Below are positions 23,978-30,837 of a stretch of 37,839 nt of DNA, one piece after another. This stretch comes from Catenulispora pinistramenti (GTDB lineage: Bacteria > Actinomycetota > Actinomycetes > Streptomycetales > Catenulisporaceae). The notes beneath the pieces are model-generated. The model saw nothing but the letters and a program-made list of their open reading frames with translations. It ran no database searches and was not told the DNA's origin. The position numbers were made by a program, and so were the translations under genes. The stretch covers positions 1 to 37,839 of the forward strand of contig NZ_JAAFYZ010000092.1 in assembly GCF_018274385.1 (NCBI RefSeq). The letters are read 5' to 3'. Numbering within the stretch: the stretch's first letter is position 1; every line of letters begins with the position of its first letter.

Positions 23978-24010
23978 CCCGTGAGGTGCGATTCCCCGTG
24001 AGGTGCGATG
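23978..24010 (+). repeat. 17-bp direct tandem repeat
   Basis: CCCGTGAGGTGCGATT (23978-23993) and CCCGTGAGGTGCGATG (23995-24010) match at 15 of 16 positions and are spaced 17 bp start to start. They lie upstream of the lipoprotein gene at 24103. Confidence 0.8.
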
Positions 24011-24102
24011 GGGCGTTGCGAACCCGGTGGCCGACCGCGGGCAACCGGCGTCGAGGCCGCGCGTCATGAGTAGTGAGGACATCATCCTGGGGAGGGCATG
24101 AC

Positions 24103-24834
24103 ATGGCGCGAGTGCGCAGTTTGGGGATCGCCGCGGCGATCTCATTGGTGACAGCGGGTCTGGCTGCGTGCAGCAGCACGACTTCGGGGGCAGCGGCGGG
24201 TTCGTCGGGCCCTGGCGTCGCGGCTAGTACGGGCGGGTCCACGTCCGTGGCGACCACGAGCGCCGCGACCTCGCTCCCGACTTCGGCGACGACCTCGGCG
24301 ACGAGCGGGTCGCCCACCATCGGGGCGCTTCTGAAGGCCTTCTCAGCGGGCCCGATCACGGTGAAGCACATGCCGACCGCCGATCCGGCGTGGGTGGCTC
24401 GGGTCCAAACCGAGCCGGCGGATGCGACCGGCGGCGCCAAGGTCACCGATCCGAAGCTGCTCAATCTCATGGCGCTGGTCGACGAGGCGGCCCGGGAGAG
24501 CGACACCCAGGCGTTGACGCGTCTGTGCTCCGACGACTGTGACGCCGAGCAGCAGCTTCCGATGTGGCAGAAGCCTGGCGCTCTCCAGACTCTGTCGATC
24601 CTGATCGAGAAGATCCACGGGACCGAAGGCGACCTCTTCCCAGGGTTCATCCTGGTCGGAGGGGGCTCCTTCACCGGTCCCGGGGAGGTGGCAGACGGCA
24701 AGGCGCTCGGAGCCTCATCGCCGCGCGATTACGTAGCGAATCACGGAGGATTGGCCACGAGCTTCTCCTCGGGGACCGGCGGCCAGAACCTTCCGCCGGA
24801 GCACTGGACCGGGCTCAAGGTCTGGTCCCACTGA
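24103..24834 (+). CDS. Predicted lipoprotein of unknown function
   Basis: 243 residues. ATG 24103 is preferred because GGGGAGG lies 7 bases upstream and a lipoprotein signal follows directly ('MARVRSLGIAAAISLVTAG', lipobox 'LAAC' near residue 23). An alanine/serine/threonine linker runs to about residue 75. The globular part contains a cysteine pair ('LCSDDCDAEQQ' near 142) and ends near 'EHWTGLKVWSH'. I do not recognise the family. It is expected on the outer membrane face. It is followed 110 bp later by the M48 protease in the same direction. Confidence 0.68.
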   Translation: MARVRSLGIAAAISLVTAGLAACSSTTSGAAAGSSGPGVAASTGGSTSVATTSAATSLPTSATTSATSGSPTIGALLKAFSAGPITVKHMPTADPAWVARVQTEPADATGGAKVTDPKLLNLMALVDEAARESDTQALTRLCSDDCDAEQQLPMWQKPGALQTLSILIEKIHGTEGDLFPGFILVGGGSFTGPGEVADGKALGASSPRDYVANHGGLATSFSSGTGGQNLPPEHWTGLKVWSH

Positions 24835-24867
24835 ATTCCATGGCAGCACTCCAGCGCGTATAGAGGG

Positions 24868-24897
24868 GCGCCCGCTGAAAAGGCGCCTGCTGAAGCG
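24868..24897 (+). repeat. Two 15-bp tandem repeats
   Basis: GCGCCCGCTGAAAAG (24868-24882) and GCGCCTGCTGAAGCG (24883-24897) match at 12 of 15 positions, in the gap between the lipoprotein and M48 genes. Confidence 0.65.
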
Positions 24898-24944
24898 GAA
24901 CGCCGGGCCGTGTGCCACCATGTCCCCTGATTGAGGGGGCGAAC

Positions 24945-25979
24945 ATGGGGCTGGGAATCCGCGCGGTCGTCGCGGCGCTGCTCATCGCGGTGTTCTACGT
25001 CCTGCTCGCGGCGGTGACGTGGTTCGGCGTCGTGATGGTGCACGACGCCGTCAGCGACCACGCCTACAGCGGCTCGCGGCGGGTGTTCGCCGCGTGCTTC
25101 GGTCTGCTGTTCGTCGTGCCGGCGGTGCGGGTGGTGGTCGCGGCGGTGCGTCGGCGGGCGCCGGGCTACCCCGGGGTCGAGGTGACGCGGGACGCGCAGC
25201 CGGAGCTGTGGGGCTTCATCGAAGCCCTCGCGGCGGCGTGCCGGGTGCCGACGCCGACGCGCATCGTCGTCACCGGCCAGGCTGATGCCGCCGCCGAGAG
25301 TTCGGCCGCGCTGTTCGGCACGGTGCGCCGCGAGCGCACCGTGTACCTCGGCCTCCCGCTGCTCGCCGTCCTCGACACAGCGCAGGCCGCGGCAGTGGTC
25401 TGCCACGAACTCGGGCACCACGCGCGCGGGGAGTCGCGCTTGTCGGCGCTGACCTATCGGTCCGGCGACGCGTTGGTGGCGACGGTCGTGAGCGGGGGCA
25501 TGCGCGGCATCAACACCATCACGGACGCTCTGTTCCGCGCGTTCGCCGGGCTCTACTTCAGCGTGACGTTCGCCCTACGCCGCCGCCAAGAACTCGCGGC
25601 CGACGCGCTGGCCGCCCGCGTGGCGGGAACAGAGGCCACCGCCGCGGCTCTGGAAGCGCTTCCTCTTATCGGCGTTTCCCACGTCGTGTACATCTTCGGC
25701 AACGAGAGTGGGCCGATCGACGGCGGCCTCGATCCGGCCGCGGACCTGCCCCGCTTTCGTGACTTCTACCGGATCGCCCTGGCCGAGGTCACGCTGGCAG
25801 ACGAAGAACCCCGGCGCCGATTCGACTCGCACCCGCCGATCGCCGAGCGAGTGGCCGCCGTCCGGAGGACCGACAACGCGCCGGCCGTGTCGATACCGTC
25901 AGGTCCGGCGCTCGACTTGGTGCGGACGCCCGAAACCGTCGCCGTGGCAGCCGCCGAAGCCCTGCGCTCAGCACGCTGA
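24945..25979 (+). CDS. M48-family membrane zinc metalloprotease
   Basis: 344-residue HtpX-like protease. ATG 24945 is chosen because GAGGGGG precedes it and a membrane segment follows at once. Two N-terminal transmembrane helices (about residues 5-30 and 45-65) come first. The zinc motif 'HELGHH' is near residue 153 and the third ligand glutamate in 'RQELAADALAA' near 216, the usual M48 order. A third hydrophobic stretch lies near 190-210. The 'DSHPPIAERVAA' segment near 290 is also typical. Relatives degrade misfolded membrane proteins. No partner gene is apparent in the neighbourhood. Confidence 0.88.
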   Translation: MGLGIRAVVAALLIAVFYVLLAAVTWFGVVMVHDAVSDHAYSGSRRVFAACFGLLFVVPAVRVVVAAVRRRAPGYPGVEVTRDAQPELWGFIEALAAACRVPTPTRIVVTGQADAAAESSAALFGTVRRERTVYLGLPLLAVLDTAQAAAVVCHELGHHARGESRLSALTYRSGDALVATVVSGGMRGINTITDALFRAFAGLYFSVTFALRRRQELAADALAARVAGTEATAAALEALPLIGVSHVVYIFGNESGPIDGGLDPAADLPRFRDFYRIALAEVTLADEEPRRRFDSHPPIAERVAAVRRTDNAPAVSIPSGPALDLVRTPETVAVAAAEALRSAR

Positions 25980-25995
25980 GAGGCGGCTCCCGCCC

Positions 25996-26793
25996 CTACC
26001 CGAACTGCACCGACCGCTTGGCCAGCCCCATCCAGAACCCGTCGATGACCGACTGCTGCGATCCCAGATCCCCCTCGGCGGCCCCCAACGTCACGAACAG
26101 CGGCGCGAAGTGCTCCGTCCGAGGATGCGCCAGCTTCCCGGCCGGTGCCTTGTTCTCGAAGTCCAACAGCGAGTCGACGTCCCCCGCTGCGAGCGCGCGC
26201 TTTCCCCAGTCGTCGAACTCGGACATCACCGACCGCACGCGTCCGTCCTGGCTCAGTGCCCGCAGGTTGTGCGTGAAGAAGCCGCTGCCGACGATCAGCA
26301 CGCCCTCGTCCCGCAGCGGGGCCAGCCGCCGCCCGATCGCCATCAGCTGCGTCGGCTCCAGCGTCGGCATCGACACCTGGAGCACCGGGATGTCGGCCTC
26401 CGGGTACATCTCGACCAGCGGCACGTACGCCCCGTGGTCCAGCCCCCGGTCCGGCTCGTCCTGCACGGCCAGCCCCGGCGCGTGCAGCAGCTTGCGTACC
26501 GACTCCGCCAGCGCGGGCGCGCCCGGGGCCCGGTACTGGACCTCGTAGTAGTGCTGCGGGAAGCCCCAGAAGTCGTAGACCAGCGGGATGGTCTGGACGG
26601 CGCCGAGCGCCAGCGGCGCCTCCTCCCAGTGCGCCGAGACCATCAGCACCGCTTTCGGCTTCGGGAGATCCGCCGACCAGGCCGCGAGCTGGCCGGGCCA
26701 GATCGGATCGTCGGCCAGCGGGGGAGCGCCGTGGCTGAGGTAGAGGGCGGGCATTCGTCCGGGGGCGGCGGTGTCGGTGCTCATCGTGCTCAT
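25996..26793 (-). CDS. Class III extradiol dioxygenase, DODA/YgiD family
   Basis: 265 residues of the LigB-type ring-opening dioxygenase family (4,5-DOPA extradiol dioxygenase-like). 'MPALYLSHGAPPL' and 'VLMVSAHWEEAP' carry the expected non-haem metal histidines. 'RGLDHGAYVPLVEMYPEADIP' and 'GSGFFTHNLRAL' complete the pocket. The start at 26793 has AGGAG 5 bases upstream. A 9-bp duplication at the start (MSTMST) gives an alternative ATG at 26784. The gene is the last of a marR-ribA-dioxygenase set. The substrate is unknown; catecholic compounds such as DOPA are possible. Confidence 0.85.
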   Translation of the reverse strand: MSTMSTDTAAPGRMPALYLSHGAPPLADDPIWPGQLAAWSADLPKPKAVLMVSAHWEEAPLALGAVQTIPLVYDFWGFPQHYYEVQYRAPGAPALAESVRKLLHAPGLAVQDEPDRGLDHGAYVPLVEMYPEADIPVLQVSMPTLEPTQLMAIGRRLAPLRDEGVLIVGSGFFTHNLRALSQDGRVRSVMSEFDDWGKRALAAGDVDSLLDFENKAPAGKLAHPRTEHFAPLFVTLGAAEGDLGSQQSVIDGFWMGLAKRSVQFG

Positions 26794-26840
26794 CGTGACT
26801 CCTGGGTACGGGGGTGGGGCGGCTCGGCGGATGCGGCGTC

Positions 26841-27470
26841 TCAGGCCACCGACAACACACCGTCCAACGCGATGCTGTGCCGCGTGTGCTCGACCTTGGC
26901 CCGCAGGTAGCGCAGGTTGTGGGCGGTGGCGTGGGCCCCGGTCGGCACCCGCTGGGCGACGGTCACGTCCAGCCCCGCCAGCTGCGCCTCCTTGTCCGGA
27001 TTGTTCGACAGCAGCTGCACGCTGTCCACGCCGAGCGCCGTCAGCATCTGCGCCGCGACCGTGTAGTCCCGCGCGTCCTCCGGCAGCCCGAGGGCGACGT
27101 TGGCCTGATAGGTGTCCAGCCCGCTGTCCTGGAGCGCGTACGCGTCGAGCTTGTTGTACAGCCCGATCCCGCGCCCCTCCTGCCGCAGGTAGAGCAGGTA
27201 GCCGCCGGCCTGGGCGATGCGCTCGACGGACTCGCGCAGCTGCGGTCCGCAGTCGCAGCGCGCGGAGCCGAACACGTCGCCGGTCAGGCACTCCGAGTGC
27301 ATCCGCACCAGCGGGGTGGCGCCGGGCTCGCCCAGCCTGATGGCCAGGTGCTCCCCGCCGTCGACCAGGCCGTGGAACGTGACCAGCTCGGCGTCGACGC
27401 TGTAGCCGTCACCGAAGCGAAGCGGCACGCGGACGCGGGTGCGGATGGTGGCCTCGGGTGTCTCGCTCAT
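26841..27470 (-). CDS. ribA: GTP cyclohydrolase II (stand-alone RibA)
   Basis: 209-residue GTP cyclohydrolase II, first committed step of riboflavin synthesis (GTP to 2,5-diamino-6-ribosylamino-pyrimidinone phosphate, formate and pyrophosphate). Zinc ligands C61, C72 and C74 lie in 'ECLTGDVFGSARCDCG'; 'LRQEGRGIGLYNKL' near 95-108 is the catalytic signature. Actinobacteria usually carry the RibBA fusion in a rib operon; this copy lacks the RibB half and sits with a MarR regulator and a dioxygenase. ATG 27470 is chosen because GAGGGG lies upstream; a longer frame begins inside the operator region. Two palindromic operators lie upstream. Confidence 0.92.
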   Translation of the reverse strand: MSETPEATIRTRVRVPLRFGDGYSVDAELVTFHGLVDGGEHLAIRLGEPGATPLVRMHSECLTGDVFGSARCDCGPQLRESVERIAQAGGYLLYLRQEGRGIGLYNKLDAYALQDSGLDTYQANVALGLPEDARDYTVAAQMLTALGVDSVQLLSNNPDKEAQLAGLDVTVAQRVPTGAHATAHNLRYLRAKVEHTRHSIALDGVLSVA

Positions 27471-27491
27471 GGCACGGGTCCCCTCGTGACG

Positions 27492-27513
27492 GGTTGTTCC
27501 AATTCGAACAACC
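27492..27513 (-). promoter_or_regulatory. MarR-type operator 1 upstream of ribA
   Basis: Perfect 8-bp arms GGTTGTTC (27492-27499) and GAACAACC (27506-27513) around CAATTC. The core GTTCCAATTCGAAC is shared with operator 2. It lies 22 bp before the ribA start. Confidence 0.7.
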
Positions 27514-27535
27514 GCTCCACGCAGCGTAGACCGGC

Positions 27536-27549
27536 GTTCGAATTTGAAC
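27536..27549 (-). promoter_or_regulatory. MarR-type operator 2 upstream of ribA
   Basis: GTTCGAATTTGAAC, followed by AA, matches operator 1 in the pattern GTTCNAATTYGAACAA. The two centres are 40 bp apart. Together with the adjacent marR gene this suggests direct regulation of ribA and the dioxygenase. Confidence 0.65.
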
Positions 27550-27569
27550 AAACCCCACCCGTCCCGGGG

Positions 27570-28028
27570 CTATTCCCGCAGTCGCCGCGAGACCTCGCCG
27601 AGCCCTTCGCCCAGTACCGCGAGCTGTTCCGGGGTGAGCACGTCGATCAACGCCGCCCGCACCACCGCCACGTGCCCGGGGGCGGCCTGCTCCAACTTCC
27701 GGCGGCCGGCCTCGGTCAGCACCGCGAACACCCCGCGCACGTCGGTCGGGCACGACCGGCGCTCGGTGAGTCCGGCCTTCTCCAGCTGCGTCATCTGGTA
27801 CGTCAGCCCGCTCTTGGAGTTCAGCAGCGCCCCGGCCAGTTCGGTCATCCGCAGCGAGCCCTCCGGCGCGGCCGAGAGCCGCACCAGGATCTCGTACTGG
27901 GTGTGCGAGAGCCCGGCGTCCTCCCGCAGCTGTTGGTCGACCCGCCGTTCCACCAGCGCACTCGCGGCCAGGAAGCCCGACCAGGCCTTCATCTCCTGCT
28001 CGGACAGCCACCGCGGATCCTCAGCCAT
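27570..28028 (-). CDS. MarR-family transcriptional regulator
   Basis: 152-residue MarR regulator with the usual winged helix-turn-helix at about residues 45-110 ('LSHTQYEILVRLSAAPEG', 'MTELAGALLNSKSGLTYQMT', and wing 'RRSCPTDVRGVFAVLTEAG'). The sole cysteine is in the wing. This could allow redox sensing, but that is speculation. ATG 28028 matches the family N-terminus. The gene lies upstream of ribA on the same strand, and two matching palindromes lie in the 99-bp gap between them. It probably controls ribA and the dioxygenase. Confidence 0.88.
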   Translation of the reverse strand: MAEDPRWLSEQEMKAWSGFLAASALVERRVDQQLREDAGLSHTQYEILVRLSAAPEGSLRMTELAGALLNSKSGLTYQMTQLEKAGLTERRSCPTDVRGVFAVLTEAGRRKLEQAAPGHVAVVRAALIDVLTPEQLAVLGEGLGEVSRRLRE

Positions 28029-28091
28029 GCCGTGATTGTAACGAGCGAGAATCCGTTGAGATCCGTCACGGACCGTCACTACGGTGGCCGG

Positions 28092-28831
28092 GTGGCTGAT
28101 GACACGCTCACCGGGCTGACTCGAGAACAGGCTGCTGCGATCCTGATGGACGCGCTGCCGGGGGTGCGGGAGAACGCTATTACGCAGCTGCCCAAGCTCC
28201 TCGGCGGAGCCGGCCCCAACGGGGTTCTCGGGCTGCCTTACTTGGTGATGAGCGAACTGCCGGGCACGACCGTGGCCGCGATCAGCGGCGCCATGCCGGA
28301 CGCCGAACTCGCGGACGTGTATCGCCAGATGGGAGCGCTGCTGGCGCGCGTCCACGCGATCGGAGAGGACGCGTACGGGATACCTGACCACGGACATCAT
28401 CGATCCCCAGCCGTCCGGCGAAGCCAATATGACGGCGACGCTGAACCGGGTCTCGCAGAGCTATCTGGACACGACCGGCGATCGTGAACTCTATGAGGCC
28501 GCGCATAGGTACCTCGGCGAACGTACCGACCTGTTCGCAGACCCCCGAGGGGCCGGTCGTCAGCGGCTTGATCGACGTGGAGAACGCCATGGCCGGGGAC
28601 CCGGTTGCGGACCTGGCCAAGACGCACAGCTATTCCATCCGGGGGAACCGGGTGAAGCTCGACGCGCTCTTCGAGGGCTACGGCGAGGTCCCGGTGGAGT
28701 GGGAGCGGCGGTTCCGGCTGTTCGAGCTGGTGCAGAGCTTCGAGCTGTGGGACTTCTTCTGCGGTGCCGGTATGCGCGACAAGCTGGACCCGCTCGCTGA
28801 CGAACTGCGCGCCATCATCGCCGCGGATTGA
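28092..28831 (+). pseudogene. Decayed APH-family phosphotransferase gene
   Basis: Remains of an aminoglycoside/choline-type phosphotransferase spread over three frames. 28092 to about 28380 encodes the hinge 'LPYLVMSELPGTTVAAI' and '...LLARVHAIGEDAYG'. The reading shifts by one at a GGGA run (28377-28380) into 'YLTTDIIDPQPSGEANMTA...' up to about 28540. It then shifts again into 'PVVSGLIDVENAMAGDPVADLAK', the conserved metal-binding end. The N-lobe lysine region and the catalytic HGD loop are missing from every frame, so the gene has internal deletions as well as frameshifts. It cannot make an active kinase. A GTG at 28484 opens the last piece, but expression is doubtful. Confidence 0.8.
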
Positions 28832-28915
28832 TCCACCCCGGATTGATCCACCGAGGACTGGACCACCGAGGACTGGACCGCCGAGGACCGGACCGCCGAG
28901 GACCGGACCGCCGCG
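28826..28915 (+). repeat. Six 15-bp tandem repeats across the pseudogene's stop codon
   Basis: Units start at 28826, 28841, 28856, 28871, 28886 and 28901. They change gradually from GATTGATCCACCCCG through GACTGGACCGCCGAG to GACCGGACCGCCGCG. The stop TGA (28829-28831) recurs in frame at 28844; later copies carry TGG or CGG. The array ends just before the tetR stop on the other strand. Confidence 0.92.
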
Positions 28916-28929
28916 GACCTGTTTCCGAC

Positions 28930-29658
28930 CTATCGCGGGCCGAGCCCTATCCATACCGCCATGTCCCGCACCTGCCGGTCGTACCACTCGCCCCGCTCCG
29001 TGAACACCCGGTTGAGTCGCCCGAACACTTCGAAGTTCACCGCGCCGAAGACCATCGTCAGAGCGCTCAGGAAAGGCTCTAGCGCGCGCGAGTCTTCAGT
29101 GAACCCCATGCCGATCGCCGTAATACGGAGTTCCTGCGCATAGGCGGAGTTCTCTGTCGGGGGCAAGGGCGCGATCCCCTCAGGAGCGTGGAGTTTGCCG
29201 GCCGCCTCGGCTTCCCGGACACACTGCGCCATCGCGATCATGGCCCACGCCCCGGGCTCGATGGTCTCGTCCGGCGCCTTGTAGCCGGGGATCGGGCTGC
29301 CGTAGATGAGGGCGTACTCCGCGGGCCTGGCGATCGCCCAGCGGCGGACTGTGTGGCAGACCGCGAACCAGCGTGACAGGTAGGCGTCGCGGCGGTCCAC
29401 GTCCCCGTCGGCCCGCTCCACCGCCTCGCCCAATGAGTTGTATGCGTCGATGATGAGTGCGGTGAGCAGTTCGTCCCGGCTCGGGAAGTAGCGGTAGATC
29501 GCGGAGGAGACCATGCCCATGTCCCGGGCGACCGCGCGCAGCGACAGTGCGGATCCGTCGCGCTCCAGGTGCTCCAGGGCCACCCGCTTGATCTCGCCGA
29601 TCATCTCGGCGCGGACTCGGGCTCGAATGGACGGGGCCGGGCTCTTTGCCGCATTCAT
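28930..29658 (-). CDS. TetR-family transcriptional regulator
   Basis: 242-residue TetR repressor. The N-terminal helix-turn-helix is clear ('IKRVALEHLERDGSALSLRA', 'VARDMGMVSSAIYRYFPSRD', about residues 24-65). The C-terminal domain resembles the WHG/TetR_C_33-like branch ('RRWAIARPAEYALIYGSPIPGY' near 130-150). It is divergent from the Rossmann protein at 29818 and separated from it by two copies of a 15-bp palindrome. It probably represses both that gene and itself. The ligand is unknown. Confidence 0.9.
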   Translation of the reverse strand: MNAAKSPAPSIRARVRAEMIGEIKRVALEHLERDGSALSLRAVARDMGMVSSAIYRYFPSRDELLTALIIDAYNSLGEAVERADGDVDRRDAYLSRWFAVCHTVRRWAIARPAEYALIYGSPIPGYKAPDETIEPGAWAMIAMAQCVREAEAAGKLHAPEGIAPLPPTENSAYAQELRITAIGMGFTEDSRALEPFLSALTMVFGAVNFEVFGRLNRVFTERGEWYDRQVRDMAVWIGLGPR

Positions 29659-29680
29659 ACCGCGAGTATTGCACACAAGC

Positions 29681-29695
29681 GAGAGCACTGCTCTT
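29681..29695. promoter_or_regulatory. TetR operator copy 1
   Basis: GAGAGCACTGCTCTT, one base from the perfect palindrome of copy 2. It overlaps the first two bases of a TTGACA -35 hexamer (29694-29699) reading toward the Rossmann gene, so binding would block that promoter. Confidence 0.75.
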
Positions 29696-29733
29696 GACAG
29701 AGTGCCCCGCTCCGGTGCACAGTGATGCCAACA

Positions 29734-29748
29734 GAGAGCACTGCTCTC
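29734..29748. promoter_or_regulatory. TetR operator copy 2
   Basis: GAGAGCACTGCTCTC, a perfect 15-bp palindrome. Its centre is 53 bp from that of copy 1, about five helical turns, so both sites face the same side of the DNA. Confidence 0.78.
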
Positions 29749-29817
29749 AAAGCGAAGCATCGCACACCGAGGCGATCGCCGCGTGACACCGAAGTCGTCG
29801 AAGAGGGGTTGGACATC

Positions 29818-30726
29818 ATGGCGCTGCACGTCATCGTGGGTGCGGGACCGGTCGGCACGGCCACCGCGAAGGTGCTGGCCGAGCGGGGCGAGCAGGTGCG
29901 CGTCGTGACGCGCAGCGGGTCCGGGCCGGAGCACGCGAACGTCGAGCGGGTGGCGTCCGACGCCACCGACGCCGACCGGCTCAGCGGCCTGGCCGAGGGC
30001 GCCGCCGCGCTCTACAACTGCGCGAGCCCGGCCTACCACCAGTGGTTCACCGACTGGCCGCCGCTGGCCGCCGCCCTGCTGACCGCGGCCGAGCGCAGCG
30101 GCGCGGTGCTCACCGTCGCCAACAACCTCTACGGCTACGGCCCGGTGACCGGCCCGATCACCCCCGACACCGCTCTGACCGCGACCCACCCGAAGCTCAA
30201 GCTGCGTGCCGACATGTACCGCGAGGCCCTGGCCCGGCACGAGGCCGGCCGGATCCGGATGACCGAGGTGCGGGGCAGCGACTACATCGAGGCCAACTCG
30301 ATCCTGTCCTACCTGCTGGCCAAGCCGCTGGAGAAGGGCAAGCGCGCCTACGTGCCCACGCCGCTGGACGTGAAGCACAGCTGGACCGCGATCGCCGACG
30401 TCGCCAAGCTGCTGACCGTGGTCTCCGGCGAGGAGCGGGCCTGGGGCCAGGCGTGGCTGGTGCCCACCAACGCGCCGCTGACCGTGCGCGAGCTGGCCGA
30501 TCACTACGTGACCGCGCGCGGCCTGCCGCCGGCGAAGCTGACCGAGCTGCCGTACGCGGTGCTGTGGGGCGCGGGGCTGTTCGACAAGATGGCGAAGGAG
30601 CTGCGGGCCACGCGGTACCAGTTCGCGAAGCCTTTCGTGCTGGACAGCACGCTGACCGAGAAGACCTTCGGGCTGGCGCCGACGCCGATCGATGACGTGC
30701 TGCGGACGATTCCCGCCGTGGCGTGA
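29818..30726 (+). CDS. NAD-dependent epimerase/dehydratase-like Rossmann protein
   Basis: 302 residues. ATG 29818 is chosen because AGAGGGG lies upstream and the Rossmann motif begins at once ('HVIVGAGPVGTATAKVLAE'). The upstream open frame passes through the operators. The dinucleotide site near residues 6-14 is followed by 'LYNCASPAYHQWFTDWPP' and 'NNLYGYGPV', where the tyrosine may correspond to the catalytic YxxxK region. The C-terminal half fits an extended SDR. It is probably an NAD(P)-dependent oxidoreductase or isomerase induced when the divergent TetR repressor leaves. The substrate is unknown. Confidence 0.82.
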   Translation: MALHVIVGAGPVGTATAKVLAERGEQVRVVTRSGSGPEHANVERVASDATDADRLSGLAEGAAALYNCASPAYHQWFTDWPPLAAALLTAAERSGAVLTVANNLYGYGPVTGPITPDTALTATHPKLKLRADMYREALARHEAGRIRMTEVRGSDYIEANSILSYLLAKPLEKGKRAYVPTPLDVKHSWTAIADVAKLLTVVSGEERAWGQAWLVPTNAPLTVRELADHYVTARGLPPAKLTELPYAVLWGAGLFDKMAKELRATRYQFAKPFVLDSTLTEKTFGLAPTPIDDVLRTIPAVA

Positions 30727-30793
30727 GGTGGCCCGGTGGGGGCTGGCCGCCGCGTGATCCGGCCGCGCCGGCCGGGTGTCGGTGCTGATCCGT

Positions 30794-30812
30794 ATCGTCG
30801 ACGATGATCATC
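30794..30812 (+). promoter_or_regulatory. Overlapping palindromes before the FAD-linked oxidase
   Basis: ATCGTCGACGAT (30794-30805) and GATGATCATC (30803-30812) are perfect palindromes sharing three bases, 26 bp before the oxidase start. They may be an operator. Confidence 0.3.
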
Positions 30813-30837
30813 GACCACGACGAAAGCGAGCCCCGCG

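Larger units (their letters stand above)
23648..24102. other. Structured non-coding stretch after nrdJ
   Basis: 455 bp without a convincing gene. It contains a 15-bp palindrome just after nrdJ, three strong hairpins (23717-23752, 23792-23823, 23939-23972) and a 17-bp tandem repeat at 23978-24010. The segment 23824-23938 lies between two terminator-like hairpins and could encode a small RNA; no tRNA or known RNA family was recognised. Confidence 0.45.

Noticed and set aside
19997..24145. Very long open frame antisense to nrdR-nrdJ
   Set aside because: It mirrors the high-GC coding bias of nrdJ, has no ribosome-binding site or recognisable domain, and its predicted residues are rich in Arg, Gly, Ala and Val as expected for a shadow.
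28484..28831. Independent small gene for the last part of the phosphotransferase
   Set aside because: It has only the metal-binding end of the kinase, no ribosome-binding site before the GTG, and matching upstream pieces in other frames, so it is part of a pseudogene.
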